Source of the DNA: Styela clava
Taxonomy: Eukaryota > Chordata > Ascidiacea > Stolidobranchia > Styelidae
Assembly: GCF_964204865.1 (NCBI RefSeq)
Contig: NC_135262.1
Location: 3,348,001-3,412,000, forward strand
Length of the DNA stretch: 64,000 bases
Reading direction: 5' to 3'
This document shows, piece by piece, positions 23,492 to 34,800 of this stretch. The position numbers and the translations under genes are program-made. Position 1 is the stretch's first letter. Every line of letters begins with the position of its first letter. The notes under the pieces were generated by a model that ran no database searches, was not told the origin of the DNA, and was given only the letters and a program-made list of their open reading frames with translations.

Positions 23492-26449
23492 CCCCTTCAG
23501 TCACGCACATATATCCAATTCAGAAAAAAATTATTTTTTATTACAAATTGACTCATTTTTGGTCATCTTTGACAAAAATATTAAAAAAAAAAATTTTCTA
23601 CCCCCCATATGCAAATTAGGGGATGTGTACAAATGTACACTTTGTGTCAAAGTCAAGCAAAAGTTGCTGAAAATTGAAAGAAATCAACAAATGAAAATTC
23701 ATAAAAAAACATCGAGTTAATTTGCAATCGTCTTAAAATTGTCTTTTGTTGCACAAAAGTTGTGAAAACGACCAAAATAAATGATATCTTGATTGAAAAA
23801 TCAAGTTTCTAGAGCACAGATCTGTTAAGATTTTTTTCAAATTTTTTCTTTTTAAATGTTCACTTGCTATGAAAACTCAAAAAGCAATTCTTCTCTTTTG
23901 TGAGGCACAAGAAGACGTTGCACTTGTTGCATTTAACTCTACTTCTTCCATTGCAACCCTCGTATTTGCATCTCTGGCCTAATCCATTGATGCAAGATGG
24001 AAAATGCATAAAACCATCATATCTAACATCTCCAACAGGTCGCTCTGATGATTTGCGCCTCTTAGCCAAATGTGGCACTTGTCTTTCTGTTTGAACTTGT
24101 TGTGAAGTACAACGCGGTCTTCCGACAGTGGGACTCTTCACCAATGCCGTGGTAAACACGTTAGCTTTGAGCAAAGCAAATGCAACCTCGCTTCTGTATT
24201 CCAGTAGGTCCATGATGCGTGACCTTGGAGTTCCATTTGCTCGTTCAATATCGCGATATTCTAGCCACGAGTTCGCTAGCGCAAAATCCATGAAGTGGAA
24301 AATTACTCTAACTGGCCACTTCTTTGTTTTAGCTTTGGTCCTGTACAGCGAAATGAGGAAATCTAGTTTATCGACTCCTTCCATATTATCGTTGTACACC
24401 TGAACACATTTTGGCCTTTCTACCATGATGTGTTCTTTTGTGCTGGCTCTCCACCGTCGCACCTGATCCTTTTCGTCAACGCCAGCAAAGCTTGAAGCAA
24501 GTGTTACAGCTCCATTATCCATCCAACGGACTACACAAATATCACCTTTGTCTGTTACCTTGTAATCGATTGCACCTCTTCCTTTCTTCTTGAGGTCTTT
24601 TTCAGATTTTAGTTCACACCCCATCAGTCGATTGCTTTTAACAACTCCAAGTGAATGAATGCCTCTTGATTTTAATTCTCTTATCAGTGGAATTCCGGTG
24701 AAATAATTGTCAAAACAAATTTTGTAGTTCTTTTGTTTTGGTATGTTCTCCACCAAGCGTAGAACCACAGATGCACCAAGACCAAGATGCTTAGTTTCAT
24801 CCGGAATTCCTGTGCCGGCACCTTGATAAATTTCAAAATCGACTGCTCGCCCAGATTTACCACAAATAACAAAATTCTTGAGACCAACAGGATTGGGTTT
24901 ACCTTTGACGAATTGTTTAGCAGGTACTCTACCAGTGAAAGGAATCATTTGCTCATCAACCGCATTGAATTCCTCACGAGGCAACTGGATGCAACGATTT
25001 CGAACTGCATTAATAACTGGCTTCACCTTCCAAAACTTACAATTTTCTCCAGTAGGAGGTTGTCTAGCCGCATTCACGTGTAAGCTATTACGAAGCAGAA
25101 AGTATCTATTAACGGGCATGGATTCAGCAATCTTGTCAACACGATTCACTTTTTGCCAATACATCCGAAGTCGTGGGAAACCCAAGTTAGCCATCACAAT
25201 CGACGCCCCAAAAAAGCGACATATTTCGCCTGAATTGGTACCAAGAATTCTGCCCTTTGCTTGCAAGTGATAAATATTTGTTTGATCCGCAAAAAGTTGA
25301 AATAGTTCTGGTTGGAAGTAGTTGAAAAAATATTTTGCAGGTGTATCTAGAGGATCAGCAGCAATTGGCCTTTCTTGCCAGGTCAGAAATCCAGGTTGAA
25401 ATGGATTTCTATCTGGCGAATGCCACTTTATTTTGAACTTTTTCTCCTGTTGCTTACTACTGTTTACAGCATCAGCTGGCTCCTCACTTTCTTCCACGTC
25501 TTCATTGCTGGTCGAAACTACCAGTCTGTTATTGATACTGTAGGAATTTGAATCGTATTCTTCTTCCATATCATCTTCGGATCCAGAAAGGTCAATGTCA
25601 GACTCATCTAGTCGATCTAACACCTCTTCTGCATTCAATATCTCCTGCCTCACTAAAACAAAACATATTTCATTGCCAGGGTTGGTATAACACTTGCTAC
25701 TTTACAGCCTGGAAAAACATTTTAGCTTCAGTACTATTAAAGTATACCTTTGAAAATTAAAGCTTTTACTATTGCTATATACGCCTATTATCTCCCAATC
25801 ACTGTTCTTTAAAACTGAGACCTTGATTTACATAACCCTAAGCTGTACTGCACTACCATAAAAATACCAAGTTAGGCTACAGTTTGGGATAATTTTAACA
25901 TGAAATTTTCTGCTATAATCAATATAATAGAGAGACTTCCGATAACAGAACTTTCAATAACACTGCAACACATGATTGTGAACTTTCCTGGTAAAATTTA
26001 AGGCCCTAAAAACATATAAAACAAAGTGATTTATTTCATGAAAGTCTGTGCTTTTTTCTCATGTTAGTCACGAAAGGTACAATTGTACACACTAATTTTT
26101 AAAAAATTCTACCATCTACATATTAGCTCAACCGAAACCAAAAACTGGATAAACGTCACCCCAAGTAGTCCTAATTGCAGTCTAAACCTAATTTATTGGC
26201 TCTACACACAAGAAAATGGTAAAAAAATTACACCAACTTACCGCTTGTTGAGCATGCTTCAGCCATCGCAATTTTCACGCTGCCAGACGACTCACCACTA
26301 GGGGGAGACATAAAACCAAACTCATAGCGCGATAGAACCGAGAAAGCTCAATTGAACACACCGTGACTAATTTCGGTTAGGTGTATTACGTGTGCTATAG
26401 CGACCGCGGAAAGTCGCTGGTACAATTGTACACGCCGTGACCGAAGGGG
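23492..26449 (-). mobile_element. Complete piggyBac transposon
   Basis: The left end reads CCCCTTCAGTCACG and the right end, on the opposite strand, CCCCTTCGGTCACG (13 of 14). ATAA flanks both ends (23488-23491 and 26450-26453), a one-base variant of the TTAA target duplication of piggyBac elements. The motif GTACAATTGTAC or a near form occurs near both ends (23628-23643, 26077-26094, 26428-26433). The 2958-bp element holds one transposase gene with an intact frame, so it may be recent. Confidence 0.85.
23860..26267 (-). CDS. piggyBac transposase, two exons
   Basis: This gene encodes the DDE/D transposase that would cut and paste the surrounding element. Exon 1 is 26267-26243 (MAEACSTS plus one base) and ends at a consensus donor GTAAGT. 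Exon 2 is 25652-23860, after TTGTTTTAG. The junction G|TG restores frame and gives 605 residues. The frame otherwise opens with GTG at 25653, which is not a credible start. In spliced numbering: an acidic N-terminus (about 18-65), the PGBD core from ~100 to 480, catalytic Asp near 241 (VDEQMIPF), 323 (CFDNYFTG) and 436/439 (GVDKLD), a basic patch near 539, and a C-terminal cysteine-rich zinc-binding domain near 570-600 (CKYEGC..KCNKC..FLC). No stop or frameshift is seen. A domesticated PGBD-like gene is possible, but the flanking terminal repeats favour a live element. Confidence 0.9.
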
Positions 26450-26453
26450 ATAA

Positions 26454-28047
26454 TCAAATGAGCGTGGCTTCCCACACGTTTTCTCACCACTGAGGGGGCG
26501 GTTTCACTGCCCTCACCCCCAATACAACTTGGAAAAATTCCCAATACTCGGGCAAACGCTTTCCACTGTGCTTACGCACTTCCAGTGCTCTATGTTGCCT
26601 GACCGTCACGTTGTGTAAAGGAACTGAAACCTATGGACAGGGGGTATATTCATTTGGCTAACACAGATATTCCCCAAACTCGTAATATAATCTAAAAAAA
26701 TCGGAATTTCAACCATGTACGTTATTTACGAGAGCAGAGGAGTAATATGTTCCTATACTTTTTGAAAAGTGAATTGGCAATATTTTAGGTAAACCACTGA
26801 GCCCCACAGGTTTGAGGATAGTGAAAGCAAGCCCATCAACAACAATTTCGCAAAATGATTCGTGTGCGTTAAGCCACCAAAATTGAAAATTGCGTTCCTT
26901 GTGGCGTTCGCTTTCGTTGCGATCTCATGGTCAAGCGAGGCCGGACGCTTTGGGTACCGGTAGTGTACTGTGACAGATTTCTCCTCTTTATTGGGTGTAG
27001 CCTACCCTAAAGTAACCCCTACAACAAACAAAGAGGAGACAAATGGAAGACAGTCGTCACACTTGGCGGATTAAAAACCGTGTTCTCACGAATAAAAAAT
27101 GACACAACGAAATTTTTTTATGAGGAAATAAATAAAAGCTAGACTTCTAGCGACAACAGCAATCTTTAACGACTGAAAATTTCAAAGTAATTGGTTCAGT
27201 TGTTAATGAGGAAAGCGATTTTTTCACAACAACAAGAAGAATAAGAAAAACATAAAATAGGGACACGAAGACTATTAATCCTTGTCGTGTTCAAATTCTC
27301 TTCAAGAAACCTCAATCAGAAAGTGTCACCAGAACTGAAACTTCCTGGTTAGGCGCGGATGGGGTCTAGCTGTAGGTTCTTTGATTTGCCCCTTAACAAA
27401 AGGTTGGAATGTGGATTCTAGCACAAGTTTCACAATGGGTGTGGTTCACTGAAATTTTAATTCTGGAGAAATAGTGTCAATAATCAGTTGTGTGGTTCAA
27501 TTCCAAACGAATCAAATAACTAGCCAGTACAATCCGGGTTTACATTTTTTATCCAAGTTTAGATCCCCCCCCCCCCCCCCCGTACAAGGTGTCACTGTAT
27601 ACAAGTAACCACTGAGATATGTAAAGGGCTACTGGTCTTGAATTGACTGAAATCTATTCAGCTCGGTATTTCCTACCAATTTATTACGCTCTGCGTAAAT
27701 TCTTAATTGGAGTTACATTACTACGTCCAAGGTGAGATAGCAATGCTCAAATGTAAAGACACGATTCAGGATGCCGATGATTCAGCGGTGGCCTTGAAAT
27801 AGAACAAGACAACGTTGAGTAAAAAAGGCGATATCGACACAATACTTGATTGTCATGATATAACCCCAGGGGTGTATAGTTTATGGCCCATCTGCGTGTT
27901 CCTCATCAGTACTATTTCACATATTTATCTGAGTAAACCCCAACTTAACTTCTTCAAGGGTCAAATATTCACACAATAGATTATAATGCCAAATGGCCGT
28001 ATAATGCAACTTATACGATTCAATTGAAATGAAACAAATACAGATAT
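26454..28047. other. Gene-free interval with repeat pieces
   Basis: No supported gene. Contents: a fragment shared with the repeat at 28815-28900 (near 26605-26690, GGACAGGGGGTATATT), a piece of the GTGTCCAATAA family near 27170-27300, and a run of 17 C at 27565-27581. Confidence 0.5.
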
Positions 28048-28056
28048 AATGAAAAC

Positions 28057-28243
28057 GGTTCCATTACATTTGAACCCACGTACATTTGAACCCATGACAA
28101 TTGCACCTGTATGCTATTGCACCTATGGAATTTTTTTTGTTTTTCGGATAGTTGAACCCATACTAACCCTAACCCATGGGTTTTAGCACCCGCATATAGA
28201 TTAAACCCGTGGATATACACATGGGTTCAAATGTACGGTCACC
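28057..28243. mobile_element. GGTTCC..GGTCACC MITE, copy 2, 9-bp TSD
   Basis: A 187-bp copy with perfect AATGAAAAC duplications on both sides (28048-28056 and 28244-28252). It contains ACCCTAACCCATGGGTT in the middle. Termini match copies 1 and 3. Confidence 0.92.
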
Positions 28244-28759
28244 AATGAAAACACACCTGAAACATTATACAAGTTATACAATTGAGATCCAAATCAGTAA
28301 TGCACACACGAAACATCAAAAACAGTATCATTCTGAACTCTCGAACGAAACAAGGACAAAATGCGACGCTTACTTGTGCCTTTTCTTCCGAACGAGGCTG
28401 GATAAAAACAGCCACCGATATCTAACAATATTTTAAAGAATCTCTCTACAAATTTACTTCGCTGTCAAAGTTATTCAAGATATACATACAATTGCGCGTT
28501 TTCATTTGCCTCGGTCTCGGTTGGTTCATTCGGCGAAAGGAATATTGTTAAACAAGTCAGGAATAGTCCGTTTTCAGTAAATCGTTCGTGAATGGAGTAA
28601 AATAGTGTTGGAAAACGCGCAAGAATTAATGTCTCACTGCAAATGCCTGTCTACGCTTGCGGAACGAAAACACGTCAACAATTTTCTCAGCTTGTCGTAT
28701 ATAATTCACCGTTATGGAAACAGGCATTCAACATGGTATTAACGAAAAACAATAAAATC

Positions 28760-28973
28760 GGCACTCCAGAAGTGTGTGTACCAATATAGAGGTAACTAAT
28801 TTTGTTCTACTTTGAATCAAGTTGTGTAAAGGGACTAAATCTGTGGACAGGGGGTATATTTACTTGGCTAACCCAAACAGTCTCCAAACTCGTAATCGAA
28901 CTAGAATAAGGAAAATCGGAATAAAATTATGGCCTAACCCTAACCTGGTACGTACACATACTACGGGAGTACC
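28760..28973. mobile_element. GGCGCTCC MITE, 214-bp copy, 8-bp TSD
   Basis: The left end is GGCACTCCAGAAGTGTGTGT; the right end complement is GGTACTCCCGTAGTATGTGT. ATAAAATC flanks both sides exactly (28752-28759 and 28974-28981). The interior includes ACCAATATAGAGGTAACTAA and a GGACAGGGGGTATATTT segment. Relatives: 36231-36340, and fragments near 22612, 45391 and 50920. Confidence 0.9.
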
Positions 28974-28981
28974 ATAAAATC

Positions 28982-31821
28982 CAGAATAGCCATTTCTCAT
29001 TAACTACAAGTTATTCACGCAAGAACGTAAAGCTTGGCCAAGTTTTTCACATGTAAAATGTATTGAAACCCGTCTGAATTTATGATAAAACAACACTTTT
29101 GTATAATGAAGGCTATCAATAGACAAATCACAATAATAGTCAACAATTCGACGATATCAAGATATTACGACGATATTACAAAAAAAATGTGCTTTTCAAA
29201 GCTGATTTATCGCCATAGTTTGAAGCAAAATTCATCAAAGTATTTTAATAAAGGCACAGGAGTTTAAAATTTAAAAAGATATGTTTATATATATATATAT
29301 ATATATTTCATTTTCTCAAAACAGCTTTTTCTAGTTTTTTTTCCACTTCGGGTTATGCCTTCGAATTGTGGGTTACGATTGATTACCCAATGACCTATAC
29401 GTTGGGCTAACTAAGTTGAATGTCTTTTGTTAAATGTTCGAGCCAAAAGATTCGGTTTCTCCCCATAATTTACATCTCAGCATTTACACCCTTATTTATA
29501 AAAATAAATATTTAATCGGCACAGTAAAACCATCGTGGATCATGTCACATTTTTCTGAAATTGAGTTTTTTGATTTTCTTTCATCATGGACCAGGCGCCA
29601 TTTTTTAGTTTGTTCTTCAAAGCTGTACCTGTTTTAGTTTTGATTTGGAGTTGTGCCCTATGTATGTATTTAGGTTTGTCTGTAAAGATTAGAAGTATAC
29701 AGAATGCAACTTTCTCAAAACTCTAAAATGTGACGTAAGCTAACGTTGCTTCAGTGCGGCAAATACATTGTGACAACAATGTTTGGTCATTATGAGATCT
29801 CTCAGTCGAAGTTAGGTCGCAAGGTTTCCTCTAAAGTACGCAACTGCAGTCCCACCAGACCATTTGCGCAGTGAAGTCTCATTCTCGCGCACTTGCAATA
29901 TCACGCTCGGCGTATTTTTTAACGCCTAGAGTTAGAATGCTTGTTCCATGTTTTAAGTGTATTTTGATTGTTACTGTTCATTGTTATATGACACGCACGT
30001 TCTAATATTATGTTATATTTATACTATTGTATTTTTTTACAAAAGTCAGAGTTTTTCACAGTCCGTAAATCGTTTAGAAATCTTCTCTCTCAGCCTAAAA
30101 TATTCATGCTCACTCAAAAAATTATACGACATGATAAATCCAAAATGTATAGGCTTGTGGTCCGAGATATGATGAATGCACATGCAAAGTTTGGAGCAGA
30201 TTCAACCTCGCCTCCGTGATATATCGCGTGTATCCAACAGACAAACAAACAGACATATATATATATATACCTATCAACATAGCCTACTTACCGATCAAGA
30301 TCGATAAGTAACATACAGACAAAATACCTACTTCCCGATCGAGGTCGATAAGTAACAATAGAGCAGTCTTGATTCTAGTCTTTCGATACCAAGAATTTTT
30401 GGCTTATTATATGTTGGCAACTTGGCATATTATGGGAGCATTTTCATTAGCCTCGGCCCGCACATACTTTACCCATGCGCCGAAGTGATAAAAAGTATTT
30501 ACCTTGTGTTGTTTGACCACATGATTGAGCGTTTTAATCACGACACATTGTATCTTCGTTATTCATTAATTTTTGCAATAAAAGAATATGCATAGCTACA
30601 TAAGGATTGTTCATACAGATCAGTGGCAGGTACGGCAGCAAAGAAGGACAGTAATTGGGTGGGTCAGATATTTTGTAATATATGCCGCGGCGAGTTGCTG
30701 AGTGCGCAGCAAAAACCAACATAATTTAAATCAGGCAGAGGTGAGAAAGAAGAATTGACTTTTAAGCTTTATTGCTTAGACATACATGTTTTTTACACAC
30801 TACGAATCACAAAATCGAGTTTTATTTAGAACTAGTATTTTTAAGTGCACCGTGAGTTTTAATTTGAGATAATTTGGCGCCGCACGAACAAAATGTTTGG
30901 GAACCGCTGGATTATGAGATTCTACAATTCGTACAATATTTCTCAGATATTTAAGAATAGGACTCCAAAAGAGGGTGCTGCTTTGATATGAGGTCACAGC
31001 GCTTTTGTGTTCTCCATGATTTTAGTTAGGGCTGACAACTGGTGTATGAGATTAAACGCATATGCGATTGAAATCAAATTAAGCAAGTGAAATTACATAC
31101 CAAAGCGGCATCCAAAAGTGTTTTTTACAAAAATGCAACGCAAATTGGGTCGAAAAATGCTTCTCATAATCCAGGTTCGACAAGCCATTTTCACAATATT
31201 AATCCACGATAGTTGTTGGGCTCAATGCAGCTGCAAATGCAGAAGAAATGATAGCATATACTCAGAGACGTGCCGAACTTTTTTTAAAATTGAACCACTG
31301 TAAAATGTTCTACTCAGTATTCAAATTTGATTGACTATTCGAGATATTAAACCATTTCGAATGAGGTTTCCAACAATAAATAAGTGTTTTGGAAATCACA
31401 TTTCGAATAAATTGGGCGCGAAATGCTAATCAGAAATATACTGGTCCCTCAAAATAATAGTAGCTTTATACATATCGTTAGTTATCAGTGTCTGCTTGTA
31501 TAGGGATTGTTCTGAGCAAACGCAGCGAAAATGCATCGTGTATAAAAAAAACATTTCAACAAGCTCAAAGAGACCGAATAAGAATGAGATGTGTTTGTTT
31601 CGGTATTTTATTGTCAATTGGAGTTTTGCTACCAAATTTCCGAGATGCACTGCACATTTTTGAGAATAAGTGTCCAAGAGTTGGGGTCAATAATTATTTG
31701 ACCCGGGAATCGAAATTGTTGCGCAAGATTTTCTTCCGTCGTTTCTATGAGCTCTATTTGGAAAGTAACAAATGCATGTAATCACATATATGTTATTTTT
31801 CGGATAGGAAAATATAACAAA
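28982..31821. other. Intergenic stretch before the esterase gene
   Basis: No supported gene. It holds a TA microsatellite (29285-29307), a shorter TA run (30256-30270), a two-copy hairpin repeat (30286-30356) and, near 30890-30912, the right end of a hAT-type element (TTTGGGAACCGCTG) whose left end I could not find. Short overlapping ORFs are low-complexity. Confidence 0.5.
30286..30356. repeat. Two-copy repeat of a short hairpin
   Basis: The segment CCTACTTACCGATCAAGATC..GATAAGTAAC occurs twice, ~43 bp apart. Each copy is an inverted repeat around the centre (CTTACCGATC / GATCGATAAG). Confidence 0.6.
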
Positions 31822-34800
31822 ATGAAGATAAAATTTGCCATCATACTTTTATGTTTGTACATATGCAAGAGATGTAAAGCAGATCTCTCATTTGCTGAAA
31901 ACGTTGCAGGAGCATTCAGACAAATTCTCGCCATTCAAGGATTTGATGTGCCGAATTTACAACCGCTAGATAGCAGTAGTAATCACGAAAATAGCAATGC
32001 TAAAATTTCTTCAAAAGCAACTGAACTCAGTCCAGTAATTACTACAACATCTGGACCAGTACAGGGAGCCAAATATCCCGAAAGTTATGCATTTTACAGC
32101 GTGCCATACGCACTACCACCCATCAGGTAACTCACTTGTTTATATGCGATCTATACATAAATGCGTGTTACTTCGGTATGCGATGTCAACAGTTGCGTGA
32201 TTTTAGTTAGGGTCGATATTAATTAAACGCATACCAAAGTGGCACACACAAATTCTAAGCGTTTAGCGCAAGGGGGCAATAGAAAAGACACAACTTTCCC
32301 CACCATCCCAGTATGTGTATCTAGTATAAATGTTAGTAATTAACTATTTACATGCCAGACCTGGCTTGATAACCGGGCAAGAGGCTGTATTTTGTCATGT
32401 CATGGAACAAACCAGAATAAAATATCATTTTTTTAACGATCGATTTCCATAGAGTAACAACACAACACATTGCAGTTGAGATATAGCTAGTTGGTAAAAT
32501 TCCACACAAAAATGCAAGGGCACCTCCAGTTTCCACTTATGTAAGGTATATATTACATTTATTTTTACATTAACCCGAGACAAGACTGAGAGCTGCGACA
32601 TGAGTGTTTACCCGTTATCTATGTTGGCAAATCGGGTTTGGAGTGGGTATCTTCGATCCGATATCATTCTAATTGATCTGAAGCCCCCCAATTTAGGATG
32701 GGAATATTTAATTTGTCATAGAAAATGGATAGATTCTAGTCATACCAAAACTAGAAAATATCTACAAACAATGGCAAATGCTATAGATGTGAATTTGTAG
32801 ACTTGGTGAAATGGAAATTTCCTGGTGAAATGGAAATTTCCAGTAATTATGAGGTTCCTGAAATTAAGAGAACGATTTATTGTAATTATATTATATTACA
32901 GAAGCGAAAATTGATTCTCCGTGCATAAAATAACTGTCCGATGATTTTATTGCTTTCGAATTTCACAGATATCAGCCACCCGAACCGATCATTAATCCTC
33001 TGAGCAGCATCAATGCAACCGTGTCGGACATGCTCGTCTGCGAACAACTGAAGAAAAATTGCTCAAATGGTGTCTGCATCCATAACGTAGGCTATGACTT
33101 TTTTATTTTAAATTATTCTGTTGTTGGCTCTGTCTGTGGTATTCGTTTTGCTCACATGTGGTGGTATCACATTCTCGTTCGTTGCTTTCTGGTGGTCAGG
33201 CGAAGTCGTGAAGTCTGCGGTTCCCAGTTTACTTCGTATTGCCTCCGTGTCCATATATTTGAGCATTGCTCCCTTGTTTTACATGTGCGTTTGTATAATG
33301 CTAGGATTTAGCCTTTTTTCGTGCCCTAGTTTCACATTTGTATCGGCCTAATGATGAACAAGAAATGCCATTCATCAATACGAAACAAGAAATTTGTCTT
33401 CGTGTTACGTGAATATTTATCTCGAGACCAGTGCTTTTCAGCCAGGGTTCCTCCAGCACAATCCAGGGGTTCCGTAAGGTTTTATTAAAATCCGATAGTA
33501 TGTGCATTGTTAAAATATATTCGAATATCTTGAATTTCCACTATAATAAAACTTCCGACACTTCAAAGGTCATATTGGTTCGCCAGTTTGATTTTATGCA
33601 TATTTATAGTTGATACAATTTAAAGTAGACAATCTAACTCCTCGAGTCTCTATAACAGGCCTGTGCAAGTTGCGGGCCGCCTCCGGCCCGTGGCAACGTT
33701 TTGCCCGACCGGATTTCTAGATTTAGACACTTTTTTTCATTTACGGTTCCATTACAATTGAATACACGTACATTTGAACCCACGACAATTGCACCTGCGT
33801 ACTACTGCACCTATGAAATTTTTTGTTTTGTTTCACGAATGTTTGAACCCATACTAACCTAACCCATGGGTTTTAGCACCCGCATATAGATTGAACCCGC
33901 ATATATACACATGGGTTCAAATGTACGGTCACCGTGAAATCCAATCAAGGTTTTAGCACCCGCATATAGATTGAATCCGCGGATATTGACATGGGTTCAA
34001 ATGTACGTGGGTTCAAATGTACGGTCACCTCCATTTACATATAAAATATACGTAAACTTTATTATCGTAATAATAATCAGTGTTTTGGTAGCGATGTTTT
34101 ATAGGTCATTGTATTTGCATTTTGAATTTGCAATCTGGCCCCCGCCCAAAAAAAGACACACCCCCACCAACGCTTAAAATAGGAAAATTAGTAATTATAC
34201 AGTTAAGGCTAGAAACTCAGCTTGAAATACCAATTTTCAAATAATTTCTAAACCTAACTGAAGAATTACTAAATTTTTATTTCAAAACTTGGCGGGGGTG
34301 TTTTTCTCAAATCTCATATTTTTGCATTAGTGGCGGGGGTTTTGTACATAAGATTCCCAATTTCCGTGCTTAAATTTTTTTGTTGCATCTTTACAGACTA
34401 ACGAAGACTGTCTCGTTTTAAATATCAACGTCCCACAGTCAGTTCAATTTGTAAATTCAGTTCCAACCAGTCAGAACCGTCCAGTACTGGTTTGGTTCCA
34501 CGGCGGCGGATTCTTCGCCGGAGGAGCAACAGTTCCAGAATTTGAATCAAGGACGTTTAGCATGGAGACGAACTCAATTATTGTAACTGCTAATTATCGA
34601 CTTGGTAAGTACTTAGCAATCGATTCACTGAGTATTCCCTCTTAATGCTATGAAGAAAGTTGATAAACGCTTTTCCTCGTCGCGTGGTTGGAAATATGAC
34701 AAAGTGGCTAAATAATGCCTTCACTTGTACGAGTATTCGTCTCGAACGAGAATTACTAGAACAGGAAAGCAAAGCGTATAATGTCATATGTAACAAGTAT

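Noticed and set aside
25651..25653. GTG as the start of the piggyBac transposase
   Set aside because: It sits directly after TTGTTTTAG, a splice acceptor, and an upstream exon with ATG and a GTAAGT donor joins in frame.
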